This document shows, piece by piece, positions 50,289 through 58,543 of a stretch of DNA of 64,000 nt. A program made the position numbers and the translations under genes. Within the stretch, counting starts at the first letter, position 1; every line of letters begins with the position of its first letter. This DNA comes from Arthrobacter sp. 18067 (GTDB taxonomy: Bacteria > Actinomycetota > Actinomycetes > Actinomycetales > Micrococcaceae): NCBI RefSeq assembly GCF_902706295.1, contig NZ_CACSJJ010000001.1, positions 310,001 to 374,000 on the forward strand. Reading direction: 5' to 3'. The notes under the pieces were generated by a model. That model worked only from the letters and a program-made list of their open reading frames with translations, was not told the origin of the DNA and searched no databases.

Positions 50289-50915
50289 TCAGTTCTTCTT
50301 GACCAGGTCCATGTATGCCTGGAGATGTTCGGCCATGTCCACTGATTCGTCATAGAGCCAGGCAAGTTGGATCCCGTCCACCAATGCAGTGATTTGGCGG
50401 GCAAGGACCAATGGTGCGAAGCCCTCCCTGAGCCGGCCGGCGGCGAGTTCGCGTTCCAGCTCGGAGTGGACCGAGTCGACGAAGTCCTTGTTGCGCCGGA
50501 GGAGGAAGTCGTGGGCAGGGTGGTCGGGGCTGATGGCTTCGGCGCGCAGGGTTGCGTCAAGGTGGATGACGCCTCGGATTCCGGCGTTGTGCCGCATGAC
50601 GGCAGGCACGGTTTCCAGTAGCCCCTTCTCACTGATGAGTTCCTTGCGCCACGGACCCTCGCGCTCTTCGCGGAGGACGAGTACGGCTTCCAGTAATGCT
50701 TCCTTGCTTCCGAAGTGATGAAGGAGTGCGGTGTGGCTGGTGCCGACAGCCTCCGCTATCTGCCGTATGGATAAGCCCAGGTACCCCTTTTCGGCAAAGA
50801 CCTGGAAGGCGGCTTCCACCAGCTCAGCGCGCTTCTTTGCACCGTTCGCGTAGGGCGCGCGCTTGCCTGTGCGGCCCGGGGTGCGGGCGTGCTGTTCACG
50901 TGTTTCCTGATCCAT
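50289..50915 (-). CDS. TetR family regulator, probable controller of the flavonol-glycoside island
   Basis: 208 residues. After a Thr/Arg-rich N-terminal tail, the helix-turn-helix (about 32-78) shows A-A-F-Q-V-F-A-E-K-G-Y-L-G-L-S-I-R-Q-I-A-E-A-V-G-T-S. The ligand domain has L-D-A-T-L-R-A-E-A-I near 125. ATG at 50915 has AGGAGG 7 bases upstream. It diverges from the MFS-GH1-GH78-quercetinase operon. The paired inverted repeat at 50955-50996 between the two starts is the likely operator. A flavonoid or a downstream aromatic is the expected effector (inference; several flavonoid-catabolic and flavonoid-efflux TetR proteins behave this way). Confidence 0.85.
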   Translation of the reverse strand: MDQETREQHARTPGRTGKRAPYANGAKKRAELVEAAFQVFAEKGYLGLSIRQIAEAVGTSHTALLHHFGSKEALLEAVLVLREEREGPWRKELISEKGLLETVPAVMRHNAGIRGVIHLDATLRAEAISPDHPAHDFLLRRNKDFVDSVHSELERELAAGRLREGFAPLVLARQITALVDGIQLAWLYDESVDMAEHLQAYMDLVKKN

Positions 50916-50954
50916 GTGACGACCTCCTTGAGACGAGGCTATCAAGTTTCTTTT

Positions 50955-50996
50955 CCACTTTGGTAAAGAAATCTTCATGAAAGTATTCCAAAGTGG
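50955..50996. promoter_or_regulatory. Inverted repeat in the divergent island promoter, candidate TetR operator
   Basis: CCACTTTGG (50955-50963) and CCAAAGTGG (50988-50996) are perfect 9-base inverted arms with a 24-base A/T-rich spacer. The left arm also sits in a smaller dyad CTTT-GGT-AAAG (50958-50968). The pair is 40 bases from the tetR start and 107 bases from the MFS start, so one regulator could control both directions. Confidence 0.6.
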
Positions 50997-51103
50997 TCAA
51001 TGTTTAGTTAGCGTTACAGGAAGACATCACCGGCCAAACCCCAGACGGTCCGGTTTCTGGTCACAAAGAGCCAATGGTGGCTCTGGTCCAAAGGAGGATT
51101 TAC

Positions 51104-52429
51104 ATGGGTGACCCCACAACCCAGGCACAGGTCATGGAACCTGCCGGGCGCGCAGCACCAGCCAAAACATCCGCAACAGCAGCCGCCACGCCGCCGTCGA
51201 GCGCTGCACCGCAGCAGCCGTCCACGAAAAAGACCATGGCTCTGGTCCTCGTCGCCGCGCTGGGCATGTACATCATGAGCCTGACCCTTGGCACCGCCCT
51301 CTCGTTGCGCCTCGCAGCAGTTGATCCGGCAGCCAAGGAGACCAGCTACGGCATGGCTGTTTCCATCAGTTCACTGCTTTTGCTCGTCACCATCCCGCTC
51401 ACCGGCGCCCTGTCCGACCGCACCGCGGGACGGTTCGGCCGTCGTCGTCCCTGGATCATCGGCGGGCTTGTCCCTGCCCTGCTCGCTGCAGCGGTCATCG
51501 GCACGGTTCCCTCCACGCCTGTCATCGTCGCAGCGTACGTCGTCGCGTTGGTATCGGCCCAAGCTGCTTTCAATGCCTACGCGGTTATCCCCATCGAAGC
51601 ACTTCCGGACAACAAACGCGCACGTGTCATGGGTGCCATGGGCATGGCCGGCGCACTGGCGATGTCTGCGGGGTCCTACCTTGCGGCGTGGCTGGTGGAT
51701 GCACCGCTGCTCATGATGTGCGTCCCCGTACTGCTGGCACTTGTGTGCAGCATTCCTCTGCTGGTGCTCTACAAGGACCCGGCAAAGACCCGCGCCGAAC
51801 TGCCGCCGCTGGACCTCAAGGGCCTGGCAAAGTCGTTCCTCGTGGATCCGCGAAAGCACCCCAACTTCGCGTGGGCATGGGTTTCACGGTTCCTGGCCGG
51901 TATTGCGATGACGGCATTGTTTGCCTATTTCATCTTCTTCCTGATGGACGGCCTCGGCATGCCGATCGCCGAGGCCGGCAAGAGCGCCGGCTTGCTGACC
52001 TTGATTTCGGCCCCTGTCAGCATCCTGTTCTTCACTGCATCCGGTTGGATTTCCGACAGGATCGGCCGTCGTAAGCCATTTGTGGTCGCTGCGGCGCTCC
52101 TGATGGCCACGGCTCTTGTCCTTGGTGCCACGTCAACGTCCTTTGAACAGTTCGTGGTGGCATGGATCGTCTTCGCCATGGGCCAGGCAATGTACCTCAC
52201 CGTGGACCTCGCACTGTGCGCAGCTGTCCTTCCGGATGCCCGGGACACCGGCAAGGACATGGCGGTCTTCAGCCTCGCACTGAGCATTCCCAACATCATC
52301 GTTCCTGCGGCTGCCCCGGCAATCCTCGCCCTTGGCAGCGGCCACAACTATGGCTTCCTCTGGTTCGCGGCTGCCGCGCTGTGTGCCTTGGGCAGCATCA
52401 CCGTCACGTTCATCAAGGGTGTCCGCTAA
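51104..52429 (+). CDS. MFS transporter of the SLC45/GPH-like sugar (glycoside) type
   Basis: 441 residues with twelve helices after a 45-residue Ala/Pro/Thr-rich tail. G-T-A-L-S-L-R-L (about 66-73), L-T-G-A-L-S-D-R-T-A-G-R-F-G-R-R-R-P-W (about 97-115) and W-I-S-D-R-I-G-R-R-K-P (about 318-328) match sugar and glycoside:cation symporters. AGGAGG lies 6 bases before ATG at 51104. It is the first gene of the operon with GH1, GH78 and quercetin dioxygenase genes, so the cargo is probably a flavonol glycoside such as rutin, imported intact. All glycosidases here lack signal peptides, which fits uptake before hydrolysis. Confidence 0.85.
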   Translation: MGDPTTQAQVMEPAGRAAPAKTSATAAATPPSSAAPQQPSTKKTMALVLVAALGMYIMSLTLGTALSLRLAAVDPAAKETSYGMAVSISSLLLLVTIPLTGALSDRTAGRFGRRRPWIIGGLVPALLAAAVIGTVPSTPVIVAAYVVALVSAQAAFNAYAVIPIEALPDNKRARVMGAMGMAGALAMSAGSYLAAWLVDAPLLMMCVPVLLALVCSIPLLVLYKDPAKTRAELPPLDLKGLAKSFLVDPRKHPNFAWAWVSRFLAGIAMTALFAYFIFFLMDGLGMPIAEAGKSAGLLTLISAPVSILFFTASGWISDRIGRRKPFVVAAALLMATALVLGATSTSFEQFVVAWIVFAMGQAMYLTVDLALCAAVLPDARDTGKDMAVFSLALSIPNIIVPAAAPAILALGSGHNYGFLWFAAAALCALGSITVTFIKGVR

Positions 52430-52468
52430 GTGCGGGCCGCCCATTTACAGACCCAAAAAGGAAAACAC

Positions 52469-53740
52469 ATGACCACTTCGCAGTCCTTCCCCAACGGCTT
52501 CCTCTGGGGAGTCGCCACCGCCGCACACCAGGTTGAAGGGAACAACGTCAACAGCGACACCTGGTTCCTGGAGCAACTGCCCGGCACGATCTTCGCTGAG
52601 CCTTCCGGCGACGCGATCGACCACTACCACCGCTACCGTGAGGACATCGCACTCATCGCGGGCCTTGGATTCACCACCTATCGCTTCTCCTTGGAATGGG
52701 CACGGATCGAGCCTGAGGAAGGACAATTCTCGACGGCCGCACTCAACCACTACCGACGCGTCCTGGAAGCGTGCCACGAGCACGGCCTGACTCCCGTGGT
52801 GACGTTCCATCACTTCACCTCGCCGTTGTGGCTGCTTGCCGCCGGTGGTTGGGAAGATGCGGCGACGCCGGAACGCTTTGCCCGCTATTGCCACCGCGTC
52901 ACCGAGCACCTTGGTGACCTGATCGGCGTCGCCTGCACCCTCAATGAACCCAACCTTCCATGGTTGCTGAAGGAAATTGGCATCGGCGGCGGTCCTGCCG
53001 AGAACCGTGGCCAAGTGCCGATCTGGGCGGCAGCTGCGGAGCGTCTCAACATCGAGGCATCGCGGGTCGCCCCCTTCCAGTTCACGGTCTCCACAGCCGG
53101 CTTCGATGTGAAACTGGCAGCGCACCGAGCCGGACGTGATGCCATCAAGGCGCGCTACCCCGGGTTGATGGTTGGTTGGACGCTGGCCAACACGGACATT
53201 CACGCCGCAACGGGCGGCGAAGCCAACGCAGACCGTATCCGCCGCGAGGTCAACGAGCGCTTCCTGGAAGCCTCCCGCGGAGACGACTTCGTGGGCATCC
53301 AGACATACGGACGCACCGTGTTTGGAGCTGAAGGCCTGGTTCACGCCGAGGATGGAGTTCCCACAAACCAGATGGGAGAGGAAATCTACCCGGAGGGTTT
53401 GGAAGCGACCATCCGCGAGGCTGCCCGCATTGCACAGATCCCCGTCATGGTCACTGAAAACGGCTTGGCAACCGAGGACGACAACCAACGCCTGGAGTAT
53501 CTCCGCACAGCGGTCGCCGGTGTCGCATCCTGTCTGGCGGACGGCATCGATGTCCGCGGCTACATCGCCTGGACTGCTTTCGACAACTTCGAATGGGTGT
53601 TTGGCTACGTTCCCAAGTTCGGCCTGATCTCGGTTGACCGGGCAACCCAGGAGCGTACGCCCAAGCCGAGCGCCCACTGGCTGGGTGGCGTGGCACAGAG
53701 CAATGGTGCCTCGATGGACCTCGCAATCCAACCGGCATAG
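52469..53740 (+). CDS. Glycoside hydrolase family 1 beta-glucosidase
   Basis: 423 residues, a slightly short GH1. The acid/base glutamate is in T-L-N-E-P-N (about 152-157) and the nucleophile in V-T-E-N-G-L-A (about 327-333). F-L-W-G-V-A-T-A-A-H-Q-V-E near the start (about 11-23) and W-T-A-F-D-N-F-E-W (about 370-378) frame the sugar site. The second enzyme of the operon would remove the glucosyl unit from a flavonol 3-glucoside (isoquercitrin) or split rutinose. No signal peptide, so it is cytoplasmic. ATG at 52469 follows AAGGA at a spacing of 6-7. Confidence 0.9.
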   Translation: MTTSQSFPNGFLWGVATAAHQVEGNNVNSDTWFLEQLPGTIFAEPSGDAIDHYHRYREDIALIAGLGFTTYRFSLEWARIEPEEGQFSTAALNHYRRVLEACHEHGLTPVVTFHHFTSPLWLLAAGGWEDAATPERFARYCHRVTEHLGDLIGVACTLNEPNLPWLLKEIGIGGGPAENRGQVPIWAAAAERLNIEASRVAPFQFTVSTAGFDVKLAAHRAGRDAIKARYPGLMVGWTLANTDIHAATGGEANADRIRREVNERFLEASRGDDFVGIQTYGRTVFGAEGLVHAEDGVPTNQMGEEIYPEGLEATIREAARIAQIPVMVTENGLATEDDNQRLEYLRTAVAGVASCLADGIDVRGYIAWTAFDNFEWVFGYVPKFGLISVDRATQERTPKPSAHWLGGVAQSNGASMDLAIQPA

Positions 53741-53813
53741 ACGGGCTGGCCTTACCCAGCCCGCAACACAACAGTACTGTCACCGAACCCGTAACAACCC
53801 TGGAGATCCACTG

Positions 53814-56093
53814 ATGACCACCTGGCAAGCCCGCATGATCGCTGCAGACAAGGAGTTCGACGGCGCCCCGCTGCTCCGCGGCGAGTTCGATCTGGACGAC
53901 GGCCACGGCGACGTTGAGTCCGCTACCCTGTTCCTCTCGGCGCTCGGCATTGTTGAGGCATGGGTCAACGGTGAACGTGCTTCCGAGGACCTGCTCACGC
54001 CGGGTTGGTCCAGCTACGAATGGCGGGTCCGGTACAGCGAGCTGGACGTCACCCACCTGATAGGCCCGACGACGGTCATTGGGCTGGCGCTCGGAAACGG
54101 CTGGTACCGGGGGCGGCTGGCGTGGTCGGGTGGATCCAAATACTACGGCGAGGAGCTCGGTGCCTTCGCCGAGCTTCGGGTTCGTTTTGCCGACGGCCAT
54201 GAACAGATCATCGGAAGCGACGATTCCTGGACCGCTGGGCCCTCTGCCACCACCGCCAACGATCTCTATAACGGCCAATCCATTGACGCGCGCCGCTTCG
54301 ACGACAGGTGGTTGGCGCCGGGCTTCACCTCCGGTAAATGGTCGGCGGTGCACGTGCTCGACGACGACCTCGGCCGCCTCGAGCCTTACATCGGCCCTCC
54401 GGTTCGCCGCCAGTTGGAGCTGAAACCGGTCAAGGTGTGGACATCGCCGGCCGGAAAAGTACTGGTGGACTTCGGACAGAACATGGTGGGCTGGGTGCGT
54501 GTGTCCGTGAACGGACCTGCCGGTGAGGTGGTCACCATCCGCCACGCGGAAGTCCTGGAAGAGAATGAACTGGGCACCAGGCCCCTGCGTTCGGCCGAGG
54601 CCACGGATCGGTTCACACTCTCCGGCGGCGATGACGTCTTCGAGCCGACACTTACCTTTCATGGTTTCCGCTACGCCGAAGTTGAAGGTTGGCCCGGCGG
54701 CGCCGACGCCCTTCGGGACCTGGGCGGCCTGACCGCCGTCGTTATCAGTTCGGACATGAAGCGGATCGGTCACTTCACGTCCTCTGATCCGCTCCTCAAC
54801 CGCCTTCACGAGAATGCGGTGTGGGGCATGCGCGGCAACTTCGTAGATGTGCCCACGGACTGCCCGCAACGCGATGAGCGCCTCGGCTGGACCGGTGACC
54901 TGTCAGCGTTTGCACCAAGCGCCGCTTTCCTGTTCGACAGCCGGGACTTCCTTCGCGACTGGCTCCGCGACCTAGCCCTCGAACAGAAACACGACGGCGA
55001 CTTGGTCCCGTTCGTTGTCCCCAACGTCCTCAAGTACATCGAACAGCCGGCCGAGTTCGGGGCCCCGGATACGGCAGCTGTGTGGAGCGATGCCGCCGTG
55101 TGGGTTCCCTGGGCGCTGTGGGCGGCTTATGGGGACAAGCGCGTGCTTGAGGAGCAGTTTGAGTCCATGACCGGGCACGCCCGTCGGCTTCGGAGCAAGC
55201 TTTCGGCCAACGGTTTGTGGGACACCGGCTTCCAGTTCGGCGACTGGCTCGATCCCGATGCTGCCCCGGACCAGCCGTGGGCAGCAAAGGCCGACAAGCA
55301 TGTGGTGGCAACGCTGTGTGCGTTCCGAACAGCGTCGTTGGTGGCCGCGGCCGCAGCTGTCCTCGGAGATGAGGGCGCTGCAACCGAGTTCGGCGAAATG
55401 GCAAAGGAACTCCGGGCAGCATTCACCGAGCACTACGTTTCCGGCGGCGTGATCACCAGCGACTGCACCACTGTCTACGCTTTGGCAATCGTGTTTGGAA
55501 TCCTCGGCGATGCCGGCCGTGAGTTCGCGGGGAACCGCCTGGCCGAATTGGTGGAAGAATCAGGTTTCCGCATCTCCACAGGGTTTGCAGGCACACCGTT
55601 CGTTACGGACGCGTTGACGGATACCGGCCACCTCGATGAGGCCTACCGCTTGCTGCTCCAGACCGAGAACCCGTCCTGGTTGTACTCGGTCACCATGGGC
55701 GCCACCACTATCTGGGAACGCTGGGACTCGATGCTTCCCGATGGCAGCATCAACCCCGGCGAGATGACCAGCTTCAACCACTATGCGCTGGGCGCCGTGG
55801 TGGACTGGATGCATCGGACCATCGGCGGCCTGGCACCGCTGGAACCGGGATACCGCCGTATTCTGATCGCGCCGCAGCCAGGAGGCGGACTGCAATGGGC
55901 CGAATCCAGGGTGGAAACGCCGCTGGGCTTGGCAACTGTCCGCTGGGAACTCCTGGACGGGCGCCTCGACGTCTCTGTCACGGTGCCCGACGGCAGCGAG
56001 GCCGTTCTGCGGCTTCCCGGTGCGGACGAGGAAATCATTGGACCAGGACACCACCAACGAACCGCCTCGCCGGCCACGCTCACCTTTCATTGA
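53814..56093 (+). CDS. Glycoside hydrolase family 78 alpha-L-rhamnosidase
   Basis: 759 residues. The N-terminal beta-sandwich includes S-A-L-G-I-V-E-A-W-V-N-G (about 43-54) and P-G-W-S-S-Y (about 63-68). Then comes D-F-G-Q-N-M-V-G-W (about 220-228). The (alpha/alpha)6 catalytic barrel has D-V-P-T-D-C-P-Q-R-D-E-R-L-G-W-T-G-D (about 345-362), whose acidic residues are catalytic. The C-terminal domain carries G-A-T-T-I-W-E-R-W-D-S and N-H-Y-A-L-G. It removes terminal alpha-L-rhamnose from rutin-like glycosides. ATG at 53814 follows GGAGA. No signal peptide; between the GH1 and quercetinase genes in one operon. Confidence 0.92.
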   Translation: MTTWQARMIAADKEFDGAPLLRGEFDLDDGHGDVESATLFLSALGIVEAWVNGERASEDLLTPGWSSYEWRVRYSELDVTHLIGPTTVIGLALGNGWYRGRLAWSGGSKYYGEELGAFAELRVRFADGHEQIIGSDDSWTAGPSATTANDLYNGQSIDARRFDDRWLAPGFTSGKWSAVHVLDDDLGRLEPYIGPPVRRQLELKPVKVWTSPAGKVLVDFGQNMVGWVRVSVNGPAGEVVTIRHAEVLEENELGTRPLRSAEATDRFTLSGGDDVFEPTLTFHGFRYAEVEGWPGGADALRDLGGLTAVVISSDMKRIGHFTSSDPLLNRLHENAVWGMRGNFVDVPTDCPQRDERLGWTGDLSAFAPSAAFLFDSRDFLRDWLRDLALEQKHDGDLVPFVVPNVLKYIEQPAEFGAPDTAAVWSDAAVWVPWALWAAYGDKRVLEEQFESMTGHARRLRSKLSANGLWDTGFQFGDWLDPDAAPDQPWAAKADKHVVATLCAFRTASLVAAAAAVLGDEGAATEFGEMAKELRAAFTEHYVSGGVITSDCTTVYALAIVFGILGDAGREFAGNRLAELVEESGFRISTGFAGTPFVTDALTDTGHLDEAYRLLLQTENPSWLYSVTMGATTIWERWDSMLPDGSINPGEMTSFNHYALGAVVDWMHRTIGGLAPLEPGYRRILIAPQPGGGLQWAESRVETPLGLATVRWELLDGRLDVSVTVPDGSEAVLRLPGADEEIIGPGHHQRTASPATLTFH

Positions 56094-56175
56094 GTGAAAA
56101 CCCCAGGCACGGCCAACGCCCGATGAGTAAAGCTTGAACCAGGTATTAATGCCGACGAAGGAAAGAAGGAACCAC

Positions 56176-57243
56176 ATGTCCCTCAGCGTCGAGGAAATGA
56201 ACACAACACTTCCCGTGGCCAACACGTTGCCAGGCGAAGCCGTCCCCTATTACATGGCATCGGGCGAAGGCGCGCGGTACGAGATCAACGGCCAGTTGGT
56301 CACGGTGATCGCCCGGGCCGCGGACACTGGCGGGATCTTCAGCGCCGCGTACATCTCAGGCGGCCTGGGTGCCGAGTCTCCCTTCGTGACACATTCCATT
56401 GAACACAAGACGCTGTACGTCTTCGACGGAATCCTCCATGTCTGGCTGCCCGGTGAAAGCCGCATCCTGACCCCGGGAGACTCGGTAGTCATTCCTCCCG
56501 GCACGCCCCACGCTTACCGGGTGGCCAGCCACTACACACGGTTCCTTAACTGGATGACGCCAGGTGGCGCTGAAGCCTACTACGAGCGGGTAGGCACGCC
56601 CATCGACTCCCACGTTCCGCCCGTACGAGCCGGCCACCGGCTGACCGTGCAGGAACAAGCTGAAGTGGGCGCCGAGTTCGGGATCACTTTCCCTGACGTC
56701 GAACGCGTCCAGCCGAGCTTCCAGCAGAACGCCGGCCTGCCGTCGTCGCTGAGCCCGTACTTCCTCAGCGCTGGCGAGGGTGAGCGGCTTGTCAGCTACC
56801 AGACCATGTTCTCCTACCTCTCACGGCCGCAGAACACGGGCGATAACTACTTCGCAGTTCACACCAAGGGTGCCAAGTCCCCATACATCCCGCTGCACTT
56901 CCACTCCGAGCACACCGAGAACTTCCTCTGCACGGAGGGCCGGATGTTCCTGTACGCCAACGGACGGGAAATGCTGCTGACCAAGGGCGACTTCGTCCAC
57001 GCGCCGGCCGGCACCATCCATTCCTTCGCCTTCGATGCCCACAACACCCAGATGGTGGGCTTCCTGACGCCTTCGGTCTTCAACGGCTTCTTCGAGTACT
57101 TCAACAAGCCCACCGAAGACTACATCTACACAGAAGGCGGCGAGCCGTACATGGACATGGAAGGTTTTGGCCGCGCCCAGGCCGAGATGGACCTGACCGT
57201 GGTTGGACCTCCCCCACAGCGACGTATCGCCTTGGACATCTAA
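56176..57243 (+). CDS. Quercetin 2,3-dioxygenase (bicupin flavonol 2,4-dioxygenase)
   Basis: 355 residues with two cupin barrels. The first (about 50-150) has V-T-H-S-I-E-H-K-T-L-Y-V-F-D-G and P-P-G-T-P-H-A-Y. The second (about 225-325) has L-H-F-H-S-E-H-T-E-N-F-L-C-T-E-G and A-P-A-G-T-I-H-S-F-A-F-D-A-H. The conserved glutamate between the His ligands is the catalytic base of quercetinases. It opens the flavonol ring with O2, giving a depside (protocatechuoyl-phloroglucinol carboxylate) and CO. ATG at 56176 follows AAGGA. Last gene of the upper operon, with a terminator right after it. Metal (Fe, Mn, Ni, Co) unknown. Confidence 0.9.
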   Translation: MSLSVEEMNTTLPVANTLPGEAVPYYMASGEGARYEINGQLVTVIARAADTGGIFSAAYISGGLGAESPFVTHSIEHKTLYVFDGILHVWLPGESRILTPGDSVVIPPGTPHAYRVASHYTRFLNWMTPGGAEAYYERVGTPIDSHVPPVRAGHRLTVQEQAEVGAEFGITFPDVERVQPSFQQNAGLPSSLSPYFLSAGEGERLVSYQTMFSYLSRPQNTGDNYFAVHTKGAKSPYIPLHFHSEHTENFLCTEGRMFLYANGREMLLTKGDFVHAPAGTIHSFAFDAHNTQMVGFLTPSVFNGFFEYFNKPTEDYIYTEGGEPYMDMEGFGRAQAEMDLTVVGPPPQRRIALDI

Positions 57244-57250
57244 GGCTGGA

Positions 57251-57295
57251 TGCACGAAGGCCCGGATCCTTTCAAAGGATCCGGGCCTTCGTGCA
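57251..57295. terminator. Perfect 45-bp bidirectional terminator hairpin
   Basis: Two 22-base arms (57251-57272 and 57274-57295) pair completely around one central base, leaving in practice a 3-5-base loop. It separates the forward quercetinase operon from the convergent reverse operon and should terminate both. Confidence 0.9.
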
Positions 57296-57304
57296 TTCAC
57301 CTGC

Positions 57305-58543
57305 TTAGTTGGTGCCGTACTGATTCACCAGCGCCCGGCCGTAGTCGTTGCCGTTGGGGGTGCGGACCACAGTGTGCATGTGGAACGGCGCGGGTTCCTC
57401 GTTGTCGAGGAAAACTCCGGTGTGGTGATCCAGTTCCAGGATGGCCACTGGGCTCTGGAGGCGGAAGTAGAAGGGCTCCCCACTGCGCCAGCCGCCGATC
57501 CAGGAGAACCAGGTGTCCGCGTAGTGCTCCCGGATTTCCCGCAGGCGTGCGGCCCTGGGGCCGGCGGGCAGGTAGGCGATGGAGTCTTCCACGATCTCGT
57601 CCAGGAGTGCCAGCGCCGCCGCTGGCATGGTGCCCACCAGGATGCCCTCGTAGGGAATGACCCTGTTGTCCTGGAAGCACCCAGCCAGATGACGTTCATC
57701 CCCGGGATGCAGGCGCCCTTCAGGCATGGCCGGGTCCTGCATATGCTCGAAGATGACGGCCCCGGCACGGAGATCGTCCGACAAAGCGGCCATCAGTTCC
57801 CGGGCCCATTGGATGCGCTCCTTGAACACCTTGACGCCTTGGTGCGCCCCGTCGTCGACGATGTCTGGTTCCGCCCCGAGGAAGACCGGTGTCATCACCA
57901 ACTGGCTGCCGGCCACCAGGCAGTTGAGGGCCACGTGGTGACCGAACAGCTGCCAACCCCAGGGATCCGATTCGGACGGTGTGCCGTAGAGGGCAAAGTT
58001 GTAGCTGTACTCGTTCATGAGCAGCGGCAGGTCTACCAAGTCACCGAGGAAGCCGTTGATACGCATCAGGTTCCGGGCCAGGGCATAGCCCTCTGGACTC
58101 AGGCTGGCCTCGACCACGGCCAGGGCGGCATCGCAGACGGCGGGGTCGAGTTCGTCCAGGCGCAAGCCGGTATCGTGCTGCATGAATTCCGGATTGGCCC
58201 AGCTTTGCCATTCGAGGGCGTCCACGGCGTAGTTCAGCCGCTCCCGCTGGGCGGTGGTCAACAACGCCAGCAGCTTTGCGGCTGCGGCCACCATGTCCGA
58301 CGTCGGGGCCTCCTCACCGGGTTTGGCTTGGCTGAGGGGGTACAGGCCTTCACGGACGGTGCCATCGCAGGTCACCCCCACAAACGGCGCCGGGTACAGC
58401 TTCTTCCACCCCTCGATCATGGGTCCGGCAAAGGAATCGTCCTTTGCGGCCTCTGCGTAGGAGCGTGCATCCAGGCCCCGGAGCTTCGCTACGCGGGGAT
58501 GGTCCCGCGCGTAGAGGTAGTCACGAAATGACGGCGTCGGCAT
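57305..58543 (-). CDS. DUF3500 family protein
   Basis: 412 residues. The DUF3500 signature is clear: F-G-H-H-V-A-L-N-C and P-V-F-L-G-A-E-P in the middle, S-W-I-G-G-W near residue 350, and the C-terminal A-I-L-E-L-D-H-H-T-G-V-F-L-D-N-E and F-H-M-H-T-V-V-R-T-P-N-G-N-D-Y-G. The many conserved His, Asp and Glu residues suggest a metal-binding hydrolase or lyase, but no activity is assigned to the family. No signal peptide here. ATG at 58543 has AAGGAGG 6 bases upstream and overlaps the FAD monooxygenase gene by 23 bases. Final gene of the reverse operon. A step in breakdown of the flavonol A-ring product is my inference. Confidence 0.82.
   Translation of the reverse strand: MPTPSFRDYLYARDHPRVAKLRGLDARSYAEAAKDDSFAGPMIEGWKKLYPAPFVGVTCDGTVREGLYPLSQAKPGEEAPTSDMVAAAAKLLALLTTAQRERLNYAVDALEWQSWANPEFMQHDTGLRLDELDPAVCDAALAVVEASLSPEGYALARNLMRINGFLGDLVDLPLLMNEYSYNFALYGTPSESDPWGWQLFGHHVALNCLVAGSQLVMTPVFLGAEPDIVDDGAHQGVKVFKERIQWARELMAALSDDLRAGAVIFEHMQDPAMPEGRLHPGDERHLAGCFQDNRVIPYEGILVGTMPAAALALLDEIVEDSIAYLPAGPRAARLREIREHYADTWFSWIGGWRSGEPFYFRLQSPVAILELDHHTGVFLDNEEPAPFHMHTVVRTPNGNDYGRALVNQYGTN

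Noticed and set aside
53451..54869. Reverse open frame of about 470 codons
   Set aside because: Antisense to the GH1 and GH78 genes; no ribosome site and no recognisable domain.
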